From Taiwanofungus camphoratus (Eukaryota; Basidiomycota; Agaricomycetes; Polyporales; Taiwanofungaceae): 64,000 nt of DNA. The stretch lies in the NCBI GenBank assembly GCA_003999685.1, contig CP021233.1, positions 372,001 to 436,000 on the forward strand. Direction: 5' to 3'. Shown one piece after another: positions 24,501-34,421 of the stretch. Both the position numbers and the translations under genes were made by a program. The stretch's first letter is position 1, and each line of letters opens with the position of its first letter. Below the pieces are notes generated by a model. That model did no database searches. It was given only the letters and a program-made list of their open reading frames with translations, and had not been told where the DNA came from.

Positions 24501-26321
24501 TCAAGTGTTAAGGCTGTTCCCAAAGAGCTCTTCGTCCAAAAAATTTGAGGATGAAACGATAGGGCCACTTGAAGCAATGACAGGGCCGCTTGAAGCAATT
24601 ACAGGGCCGCTTGAAGCAATGACAGGGCCACTTGAGGCAATAATAGGGCCACTTGAAGCAATGATAGGGCCGCTTGAGGCAACAACAGGAAGAGGTACGA
24701 TGGCCCCATTAATAGCCCGTCCGGAGAGACCCACAGCCGTAGTAGCAGGTGATATAATCGCTGGGCTAGTAATATCAAGTATCGCACTAGATGCACTGGC
24801 TTTGAGATAGTCATCTGTCAACAAGCATGAAGCTGGAGTGAAGTGGCAAAAGTACGTACCGATAATGGGCTGCGGAATGGATGGTGAAGTCGACGCATTG
24901 TTTGACGGGACTTCTCTGGCTTTGCCTTTCCCTTTGCCTCTTGCTTGCACCGCAGTTGATCTCGGGCTGGCTGAGGGTACCGTCTCTTTGCTCTTGCCCT
25001 TCCCTTTGTTACCTGCTTGCACTACAGTTGATCCCGGGCTGGATGGCACTGCCTCTTTGCTCTTGCCCTTGCTGCCGGCCCTTGCTTTAATCGGTCGGTG
25101 GTCGTCCGCAAGCTCCCCTTCCTTGCTCTTTCCTTTATCCATGCTCTTGCCCTTGCTCTTGCCCTTGCCTTTGCTCTTGGCCGCGCTGTTGTCCTTTTCC
25201 TTGGTTGCTCCAGCTTCAGACGGTTTGCCTTGTGTCCGCGGCGTGCGCTTCCTCTTGATAGGGCGGTTTGATTGCTCCTCACCCTGTGTAGCAAGCTCTG
25301 CTTGGCTTGCACCGCGCTTGCGGCCCCTTTTTGCGGGGAGTTCAGCAACCGAGCTGGATGATTGGGGTGGTAAAACCACTGAAATCTGCGCGGGGCGCTT
25401 GCGGCTAAATGATGCACAAGCTGGCATGGCCTGCTTTAACATCATCTGAGCCCAGGCACCTCTTGGCTGGGCTACAGGTCCTGGTTGCGGAGGGCTTGGG
25501 GCGTTCGCCGGGTGAGCCTGTGGCAGTTGCGAAGGTGCAATATGGTGAGCTGGTTCCGTGATAGTCAAGGACGGAGACCGTGTAAATGCATCTACTGATC
25601 CTGCTATATCATGGTCAGTGATGTGTGCTGGAACCACACTCGGAGCAATAGGAGATGGTTCATCAATAACGGGAGACGGAACAGGTTCGGGTTCATCCGC
25701 AAACGTGGTTCCAAGGTCCTGTTGAACATGCCCATGGGAATGCGAAGCCATCAAGTTCTGGATGTATATAGCTCTCTGCAGGATAGTAGAGGAGCCGGGA
25801 TCCAGCGTATGCAAGGTGTCTTCATGAAACTGGGAGACATTTCCGTCACGCGGCAGATACATAGACCTCAGCACGTTAGAAGGCCCGCTAGAGACGAGCA
25901 TGGGTTCGGATACATTGAGGGAGGTGGCTTCCTGATTGTGCACGGCCTGCTCTTGGGGCAGCCCAGTCATCCAGGTTGGGATGTCAGCATTGTTCTCCGC
26001 AACATCTGGGAGCGGATGACTGAATTGTTGGACGAGCGGCGTTGTGAAAAGTAGGCTTGGAATAGCAATCCGCCCTGTTGACCCGGCGCTGCTCGAGGAC
26101 GGGCCAGGCTCGTGGTCAGCTCTTGGCCATGAATACGCCGTACGCGGGCCTGCGACCGGTAGAGCTGGTTGAGGAACAGCGCCCAGTGGAGAATAGTGGC
26201 CATCAAGACTTTGTTGAGAATAGCCTAATTGAGATGGGACGTAAGGTTGCCCATACTGATAATTCCGGAACGGGCGTGATGGCCCGGCAACAGCAGGAAG
26301 TGCAGATGGAAATTGAGACAT
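24501..26321 (-). CDS. Disordered Lys/Gly- and Ser/Pro-rich protein, function unknown
   Basis: One long open frame of 606 codons, best read with one in-frame intron of 45 nt (24815-24859, GTACGT...ACAG), which gives about 591 residues. I recognise no domain. The N-terminal ~280 residues are rich in Pro, Ser, Gln and His. A basic middle follows with KRGRKRG (AT-hook-like) and RPIKRKRTPR. Then come three imperfect ~25-residue repeats built on GKGKSKE. The C-terminus is a run of seven-residue SSGPVIA units encoded by a 21-bp tandem repeat. The basic middle suggests nuclear location and contact with nucleic acid, as inference only. The length of the frame in a non-repetitive N-terminal part supports a real gene. 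Confidence 0.6.
   Translation of the reverse strand: MSQFPSALPAVAGPSRPFRNYQYGQPYVPSQLGYSQQSLDGHYSPLGAVPQPALPVAGPRTAYSWPRADHEPGPSSSSAGSTGRIAIPSLLFTTPLVQQFSHPLPDVAENNADIPTWMTGLPQEQAVHNQEATSLNVSEPMLVSSGPSNVLRSMYLPRDGNVSQFHEDTLHTLDPGSSTILQRAIYIQNLMASHSHGHVQQDLGTTFADEPEPVPSPVIDEPSPIAPSVVPAHITDHDIAGSVDAFTRSPSLTITEPAHHIAPSQLPQAHPANAPSPPQPGPVAQPRGAWAQMMLKQAMPACASFSRKRPAQISVVLPPQSSSSVAELPAKRGRKRGASQAELATQGEEQSNRPIKRKRTPRTQGKPSEAGATKEKDNSAAKSKGKGKSKGKSMDKGKSKEGELADDHRPIKARAGSKGKSKEAVPSSPGSTVVQAGNKGKGKSKETVPSASPRSTAVQARGKGKGKAREVPSNNASTSPSIPQPIIGTYFCHFTPASCLLTDDYLKASASSAILDITSPAIISPATTAVGLSGRAINGAIVPLPVVASSGPIIASSGPIIASSGPVIASSGPVIASSGPVIASSGPIVSSSNFLDEELFGNSLNT
24568..24690. repeat. 21-bp minisatellite inside the disordered-protein gene
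   Basis: Five full units and one partial of a 21-base repeat beginning CTTGAAGCAATGACAGGGCC on the plus strand. The length is a multiple of three, so copies code repeated SSGP[IV]IA on the minus strand. Units differ by one to four bases. Confidence 0.9.
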
Positions 26322-28956
26322 TGAATATAGTTGACAAGGTCAAAGTAGGTGAGACGAAGCGGCCGGTGAAAGTGTGGCGAGTAGTTAAAGCAAACCAAGC
26401 TCAAAAACGGACGCGATTTGAAGTGGCCCGTGCTTTGGCCACATTGAGTGGCATCAATGTGGCCATGGACAGGACAAACCCATGTAAATTCCAAGGACAA
26501 ACCCATGTAAATGTCAGATATTTATGAGCCCCATCCTGACTTGCTTCTTCTATTTTTGCCGTACATAGAGACATCTTCAACGAAGTTGCACAAACTCACC
26601 GAAGGACTCACTTGGAGTCTGCACTTCTGCTGATGCGCCTGAACACGCGATTCATGCGTTATACGCGTCAAACGCGTGTCATTGAAAACATTGTTCATAG
26701 ATACTCTTTCAGTTCAGATTAGTGAGCGTGTATAATCAGATCATGTAAAACGAAGTGAACATACGACTCACTTGGTTTTCTCGAATTGTGAACATTGACT
26801 TGTAGACAGCCAAGGCCCTGCATAAGTCCTACAGGCGCGGTCTTGGTGATGTCGTCCATGAATTGTTGCACGTCCGTGTATACACTGTATTAGAGGGCCG
26901 AGTGGACAAAGTCTTCCTCAAAACACGCGGGTACATCGTAGCTTGGTACAGTCTAAGCCATATTAGAGTGGTCGCGGGATGCTGCAGAAATGATATAAAT
27001 TCAAGCCAGTCGCCAGAACCTGTACCGATATCTCTCCCTCTCATCCTGATGGTGTCCGATATCCAGTGGACTGATGGTTCTGTGATATGTAATTGCAGAT
27101 TTCATTTCACATACACCGCAAGGCCAGGCCTGCGCTCGGTCTTGGACGAAGATTTTGCAAGCTAGAAATGTTAGTGAAGTAGATGCATCCACCGATCAAC
27201 ATCACTATAGTAAGCACGTACGCCTCGTCACAACGATCTAGGTTCTTGAGTCTGAATCTTCCAGTCTCGCAGTCCGAAAGACACGTCTGGCCTCACAGAG
27301 TCGGGGAAAATGCCTCACAATTTCCACAGTTGCAGGATGACTTCAATGTCCAGTTTAAATGGTGCTCTACTTACTTATAAATCGAAGACAGAAAATCTTG
27401 GACGTGATCTTCGAGTGGATGTGAAGCGGCATCACGTGGAATCACAACTTCGTTGTTCCAGTTTGCTGGTTCCTTCAAGTCGCTTCCAGTAGTCAAGCGC
27501 CCGCCGCGAGTCCTCGCGGCTCACTCCTCAATCGTTCGCCATTGTCTTCCTTGATTCTCAATTTCAGAACTAAAACGGACTTGAATCTATACACTTGTAA
27601 GCAGAAAGATGATGGCACAGTGAGGTAGGGCTCGCGAGTTTGTGCAACAGAGGTTGCTCCTAGTACACTTAACTGCTCTTGCCCAGTTGCCAGAAGGAGC
27701 AATAGCTCGACGATGACTTGCGGCTGAGCAAGACGTACATTTATCCAAGCCAGTGGTCAATTTTTGTCGAACTGTACGAATAAGAGAACAAGGTCCGAAC
27801 ACCAAAACGGATCAAAACCCCGTTATCTCAGTTTTAACGTCAAGTGGAGTTCGAGAGTGCAGCCTTTCGATAGCCTAAGGATTTGCAGTGCTTAGGTCAA
27901 CGCTATCTGAAAGCCATGAAGACTGGACATTGCTATTAACGACAAACGTTTCACGCTTCTGAGAGAGAATTGCGTCGATGCTCGTCCGCTCAATCTCATC
28001 TCCCACAGACTTCTCTCGCGGTTCAAAGTTCACTAGCAAGTGGTCCAGATGAATGCTCGAGTTTCGCGCTCTCGGGCACAGCGAATCTCCCGTAGCAAAC
28101 CTGTCGAACCGAATATCAGAGCTGCTGGGGGCTCCAACGTGGCAAGGGCTCCACGTAGGTCGTCGAAATCGCGCGCGTCTGGAGGCGTTGGAAAACGGTT
28201 GACAGAGGAGCGCTGTGATTACCCGGATCTGGTCAGAAGGGAGCTAACGTTGGCTGAAGCTTGCTGTAACCAATCCATGCTTATTACCATGCTCACGGAA
28301 GTTCGCGGTGCGCATCGCAATGTATTACTGGGAGCGACGTCCATGGCCGTATTGATAGCGTTCAGTGTCAGTGGAAACAGCATACAACGGCGGTTATCTG
28401 AATATATTGACCCACGCGGTGTCAAACTGAAGAGGTGAGAGCTGGAAGAGGACATCGGATCTCGGGGTTGGGCTTTCGTACCAAACTCCGCTCGTTGGCC
28501 GCTCGGCCGCTCAGCTGCTCAGACGGCCTCGCTGTACGCCGTAGTAGATACAATGCACCAACCGTCGCTGCTCGTTTCCTAGCAGCTTGCCAACCGGCTT
28601 ACATCAGTTGAAGACAAGATATTAAGAAGTATCAAGCCGCGGACGAGATAGGGTAGGATCTATGTATCATAACGTTGACGAAGGGGAGACACGTGAGACG
28701 TGCAATGCAACACTGACGATGAATTAAGAAATAGCTATTTACGTGCGAGGAACAAGGTACAGCTTAGACTACGTCTGCGGCGTGCACGATCTTGATTGGG
28801 GCCGAACAACAAGTTTTAATAATAACTTATCCATGTCAAAGGCAGGCCGCCGCCACGCACCCGAAACCCACAAAATCCGTACGAGTCCCCAAAGAAACCG
28901 CGCGATCGCGGACGGGGGGGTACCGCCAAGCCCGCGCGCGCCCGCACGACGCCCGC
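26322..28956. other. Gene-poor stretch left of the first SLATT gene
   Basis: About 2.6 kb without a supported gene. At 26474-26513 an 18-base word (GGACAAACCCATGTAAAT) is directly repeated 23 bases apart. An open frame at 28049-28438 (plus strand, 129 codons) has an Arg/Ser-rich N-terminus, one short hydrophobic segment (LLGATSMAVLIAFSV) and a GTGAGA donor overlapping its end. It could be an exon of an unknown gene, but nothing else supports it. From about 28540 the sequence is homologous to the 3' flank of the second SLATT gene. Confidence 0.4.
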
Positions 28957-31600
28957 TCACGCCGGCGGGCCCGTCTTCTCCCTGATCGGCTCGCCCGCCC
29001 CGCTCGAGCCACGTCCGGGACCTGCGCCGTTCGCAGCATAGCCCGCGCCGTTCGCGCCAGTCCCCGTGCCATTCGGGCCGTGATGCGCGCCGGGGGGGTC
29101 GGTCCACACGCCGCGCGGGCCGTAGTGTGCGCCAGCGGGGTCGTGCCACGCGCTGTTCGGGTCGTAACGCGGGCCGGGGGGGTCAGAGCGCGTGCCATTC
29201 GGGTCGTAACGCGTGCCGGGGGGATCATACCGCACGTTGCTCGGGCCATACCGCACGTTGCTAGGGCTATACCGCACGCCGTTCATGCCACCAAAGCCGT
29301 CCCTCACACCGCCACCACCGCCGCCCATGATCTCCTCGAAGCGGGCGCGGTACCCCGCGACGTGCGCGTCGAACCCGGACCCGGGGAGGTGCCCGTTGTC
29401 GTGCACGAACGCGCGGACGTCGCGCAGGAAGCCCTCGAGGTCCTTGCAGCGCGCGGTGGACGCCTCGGGCTCGCCCGAGCCGCGCGCGCGCGCGAGGTAC
29501 GAGGCGGCGAGCGTCGAGAGCCCGCCGAGCACGGACGTCGCGACCGAGGTCTGCGCGCGGGGAAAGGGTGGGGGTGGGGGTTAGCGGGTGTGTCTCCGGT
29601 GTGTGGGGGAGGGGGGGGGAGCGCTCACTTGGCGGCTGGACGTGGCTGCGGCGATGCCGGTCGTGACCGCGCCGAGGATGATTTGCATGCCGATGCACGT
29701 GTTCAGCGCGTACGACATGACGCGCGCTGCAAAGGCGGGTGCGTGAGAAACGACGTGTGCGCCCCGCGCGTGCTCGCAGTCGGTGGACAGAGAGACGCAC
29801 ATTCCGTCCGACACTTGGATAAGGCTCTATTGGCGTCTATCGTTGTTGGTACCAGCCGATGCCTCACGGTGTGCTCTGGCATCTGGGCGGTCAAAAAGGC
29901 AGGAGCACCATTTTGAGCGATACGTTCAAGACATCAGCGCCGATCCCGCCTCTGACCACTTACGGGTGCGTCCGACGTCCTCGTCGCTGGCGACTCCTTT
30001 TCTGGATCATGGGTATCCTTGTTGGTGGCAGGGCCGGATCTCCTCGACCCAAAACCATCTGCGGTCCCAGAATTCGCATCCGGACGCAGACCGTTACCCA
30101 AGCCCGCCAGGAAGAACTCCGACTGCGTACTTCGTGGCAGCGGGACGCGGCCGTCATAGCTCACAGCATGAGAATGACGGTCGACGACGGTGGCATGCTC
30201 CCGCCGGGTGCCAACGCTATGTCCCGCGCTGCTGAGGGGGGGCCGATCACGTTGGGCGTTTGGATAGTCTCTTCGGTAGGGTAGGTCCGCCTCTGGCGGC
30301 AGCTGTACACTGGTCGGGGAGCGCTCCTCCACAGGTGGTGCTTTGGGTGCGGGAGTGCGTATGGCCGGGCGAGATGGCCCTGCTGTGTTCTCCAGTGACT
30401 GATACACGAGGCCATGCGAGGGCATCGGATCGGCTGAAGGCTGGGTGGGGGGAGGTAAACTGATGGGTCCAGGAGGGGTCGCTTCCTTGGAAGAGGTCAC
30501 TTGCTCCAGAGGGGTCGCTATCTCAAGAGAGGTCACTTCCTCGGGAGGGGTTATTGGAGGGGTCACTTCCTGAGGAGAGGTCACTATCTCAGGCGAGGTC
30601 GATTCTTCGGGAGGGGTCGATTCTTCGGGAGGGGACACTTTTTCCTTGTGCTCTTCACGCGGCAAATCCACGTCGGGCAGAGGAGGGAGGGCACGCTCAT
30701 CTTGGCCAGAGTCCATGGCTTGGTGGCCAGAGGAGCGGGAGGGAGGAGAAGCTGCCGCGGCGGTGTTCCAGACGGGCTGCGAGGGACTGCGAAGGATATA
30801 AGGAATCGATGCCTGACATGTTCAGTGTGAGTTTGGCGGGATTGGGGTGGAATGGAACGCGCAAGAAGCGGGACAGGGCAGGACGACCGAGAGTTCGGGT
30901 CTGCAGCAGCGTCTGTCACCTCTTTCAAGTCCATTATATGAACCTCTCTGTTCTGATCGGGTACCGTCTATGCCAATCCCCCGCAAGGGTTGTATCACGT
31001 GCATTCTATCCTGCCACAGCGACCCTCAATCTGGACGTGGCTGCGCTCAGTGTCAACGTCACTGACCGTCGATGGAAGGTGTGCTCCTAATCAGGCAAGT
31101 AATGTTCCCAATTTGAGCTTGACGTTCCTTCAGCTCGAAAGCTGGAACATTCGTCGCCGTTGAACCATCCATTGTTGGCGCTCACACACGACGGGTCCCG
31201 ACGTTTTTGGGACCGTTCGCTGAATAGACAGCGGCGGAGAACACAGGACGGGATCAGGTCCATGCCTGCAGGCCCAGGAGATCCCTGCACTGCTGATAGA
31301 TGAGCCCAGCTGTGTACATGACGATCCGTCTGACGCCGCCCAGTCGCAACAGCATGAGTTATCGTCGAATTGAACGCCGTCAGATATGTGCTCTCGGTGC
31401 CTCCAACTCGACATCCATCAATACACGAGCGTTCGCAAGTGGCCGCTTGTGTCAACGTTCGGGTCTGTCGTGCGAATCTGTATGCGCATCGCTCGACTCG
31501 GGCAGCGCGCGTTTTCGAGTCCGGGTCCCGAGCTTATCATGTTCGTGTGCCTCAGTCCGGGTTGGACCTGCGCGTACCTGGAGGGTCTAGAACTCGACCT
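28540..31600. repeat. Segmental duplication, copy 1 (contains SLATT gene A)
   Basis: Homology to 33900-36900 covers the gene and both flanks. On the 3' side TAGGATCTATGTATCATAA (28651-28669) recurs at 34061-34079, and GTGCGAGGAACA follows in both. On the 5' side the stretch 31370-31500 (CGCCGTCA, then CGTTCGC) matches 36710-36820. Intergenic parts are strongly diverged, so the duplication is old. Ends are approximate. Confidence 0.7.
28957..30716 (-). CDS. SLATT_fungal two-TM domain protein, copy A
   Basis: Four exons (30716-29964, 29882-29801, 29726-29629, 29550-28957) give 508 residues. The first 251 residues are disordered and Pro/Glu/Ser-rich, with an eight-residue-type repeat of PPEEV/TS. 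The core follows: a short helix, TM1 (MSYALNTCIGMQIILGAVT, ~residues 281-305), TM2 (SVLGGLSTLAASYLARARG, ~312-332), then an amphipathic helix with SGEPEASTARCKDLE. This is the signature of Pfam SLATT_fungal (SMODS- and SLOG-associating 2TM effector). Residues ~380-490 form degenerate 8-9-residue repeats of the type VRYDPNGT. In bacteria SLATT proteins are proposed membrane-disrupting effectors triggered by nucleotide signals; the fungal role is unknown. No nucleotidyltransferase or SLOG gene is adjacent. It is paralogous to the gene at 34422-35952, with the same exon plan. Confidence 0.88.
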
Positions 31601-34421
31601 GTCACGAGAGGCCCAACCAGCGCGAAGCGGCCGGTTTGGTTACATTGACCTGTGGAATTGAACATGGACACTCAAGTACTCATATATCATACCCTATCTT
31701 TCGGAACAGACTTTCTGGCGTGATCGTGACGTTTTGTGCCAAAGAGACACATTTGGTCCAATGGCGTTCGCGATCAAGCTCACGCGCTCAAGCTCAACGT
31801 CAAAGCATTGCGTGACTCGGATCGTCGTTGAGTGCCTCGAGCCTCAGTGCTGCATAGGTGCAGGGGCGTTCGGATACGGCCCACGGATTGCAAAGCGGCC
31901 TCATTTTGTCCACTGCAAATCTCGCACGCTAAGGTCGCCTGATGGAACGCCGGGCTCCATACTAGCATGAATGGATGGCGAGGCACAGCCCGCCCGCTCG
32001 CTCGAGGGCGGTACAAGCGTAACACACCACCCCACGAGCGCGAGCAGGGGTGCGGTTGCCTCACAATGGTGTAGAGCGGGGTCGAGGGTCGGCCCGCCTT
32101 CCGGTGCTTGCCAGACGTGCACACGGGAGCGCCGTGCACCAGCCAATCTCGGGGGAGCTCCCGCCGACTTCGGTCTTCCAGCCACCCGTGGGCCCGGTCG
32201 CGAGCGTCGAGCAGTCCCGCGCTCCTGACCCAGAACTGACTACGCGACATGGCATGGAGACTGCCAGCGGCGGTGTGCCAGCCTGCGGTCCGAGTTGGCT
32301 CCGAGCGTTCTCGCCTTCAAGTTTGCAGCGTGGTAGTCGATTGTGAGTGTGAGGTGGTTTTCGCGCTGCGTGCGTGCTTCGAGCAGTCACTGAGGTTGAC
32401 AGGCCGGGCTGCGACCCTCTCGTTCGTACGTTTGTGTGGTGGTGGGTGTCGCGCCATGGCCATGGCACAGAAATACGTACAGAAACTATTTCGGGCTGCT
32501 CGGGCACGCCTCCTTTCCCAGCACGTGATGCGATTGCGGCGCGTCGAATCTACAGTACAATGGTCTGCGACGCGCGTCTAGATGACGCGTCGCGTGGACG
32601 GAGAATGGCCGGAGGCGCGGAGACGTTGTCGGGAACACTCGGTGAGTTAGTCCATCTTACATGTAGGTTTCCAACAGATATGGCAAGGATCATGCATAGA
32701 CAAGAAGATGGTGGGGGGGCAGGACAAGGTACGTGACAGCAGTCTAAACTCACAAGGAGTTCAGGAGACAGAGGCAGCCAGACCGTTTTGGTAAGCGCTG
32801 ATCTCCATTAATGTTTCTGAGAGCGTAGAGGAGTGAGCTTTCCATCGACAGGAAGTTGGCGGTTCGTGTCGGCGGTGTTACTGCCAGTGAACGATCTCTC
32901 CACAGCCGTTCTGGTCCGCGACAAACCTGGATCCTGCCTCTACGTTCCATCATACTGTAGTGCCAGATTCTTGCGTCGCGGCTGCTCGGATACATCCCCC
33001 CCGGTGGATACGCTCCCGTCGTGGTCTAGACGTGCACCGCCAAATGGTCTATGAAAGAGCCCGGACCGTGTGCGCTCAGGCCAGCGAGTCTAAGAGGATT
33101 TCGAACCTTCCGGGAGCAAACGATTCGAGGTTGAGCGCCAGACGCTGACGCGCTGAGCGTCGAACCTGCATTGCCCCCGCGCTCTCCTGACCCAGCTGCA
33201 GAGCTCCGACCGAAATCTGAACATCTCCATTTTTTTGTAATCTGGGTTGGTACCGAAAAAAAATACTCCTCGAGGTACACGCTGAATGGTTCAGATACAC
33301 AGCTGAGCGGCGCCTGCGAAGGTCGAAGCGAAGAATCTGCTACCTGTTGTTGGAAGACTAGGTGCGGCCGTAAGTGCTTCCAGTCGGTTGCGGCGCACAA
33401 CACAGGTTCTCTTCGGGCCTCTCTACAACACTGCGCAAGCATAGAGCTGGTTGTTGCCAGGCCGCGAACAGCTGCATCATAGCTCGGACGAACCGGAGAA
33501 GGCGGTCGGTGGCAGGAATCGGGAAATTTGGAATTTGGACATCCAAGGAGCACTACACAGCGTGCTGGTTGGGAGAGCGCAACAGTATCAGAGTCGATCG
33601 CGCGCATTGCCTACCGCCCCTGCTAGATGGAACTGCGAGGTCCGCAGGCGCCGCGATGGCCTGGGGTCCCTCTCCAACTTCCGCAGAGGGAGGCACACGC
33701 GTTGTCCGAGGACGTCCGGCGCCTCGACTCAAGCGTGGTTTGCGGAACGGCGCACAGCCAGGCTAGGGAATCAAATGGATGCTCTGGGGTGATGCGCGGC
33801 GCGGTTCCGGGCATGAGAGCTGGACGCCCGGGGAAGACAACAGGCCCTGGGCGTGTGCATATCGAGCGCCTGTTGTCAGATCTGCTGCTGGTTCGAACTT
33901 GCCGTGCACCGTACGTATAATGTGCTAACGGCCGCTACTCGCCTCCTAGCAGCCTGTAACAGCTCAGATCGTCCAGGATTGTTGATCAGGCCGGGTTCGA
34001 AGCGCACCGTGTGCCGTCCTGCAGAGACAAGTAGAGGACAACGCATTAGATCGCGGCGCAGCTAGGATCTATGTATCATAAAACCGATAGGACATGTGGA
34101 TCCGAAAACGAACATACAATGCAACGCTCACGACGATAAGATACGGGCTACTGATGCGTGCGAGGAACATGGTGAAACCTGGATGACGGACGCTACGTAT
34201 AATCATAATCCCCAAAATGACACCAAGATCTGGAGATACAGGTGTCCGCGCGCGATCTCGATCAGAGGTGGATAACAAAGCCAATAACAGATTATCCATG
34301 TCGAAGGACAGAAGACAGAGGGCCGCCACGCACCCAGAACCAGGGATCTTCAGCCCAGTGTTCCGAAAGAGATCGCGCGACGGAGGGCGTACCCAAACCC
34401 GACCGGCCACGCGGCGCCCGC
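30717..34421. other. Non-coding stretch between the two SLATT genes
   Basis: About 3.7 kb, GC-rich. Many short open frames on both strands are compositional. The left part (to ~31600) is the 5' flank of copy A and the right part (from ~33900) the 3' flank of copy B of the duplication. The middle, 31600-33900, has no recognisable coding exon or repeat. Confidence 0.45.

Noticed and set aside
33026-33607. 193-codon open frame on the minus strand between the SLATT genes
   Set aside because: Low-quality composition in a GC-rich spacer; no similarity recognised and no counterpart in the duplicated copy.
33960-33980. tRNA B-box-like GGGTTCGAAGC, and another GGGTTCGAGG near 24341
   Set aside because: No matching A box, acceptor stem or cloverleaf could be folded around either; no tRNA gene seen in the window.
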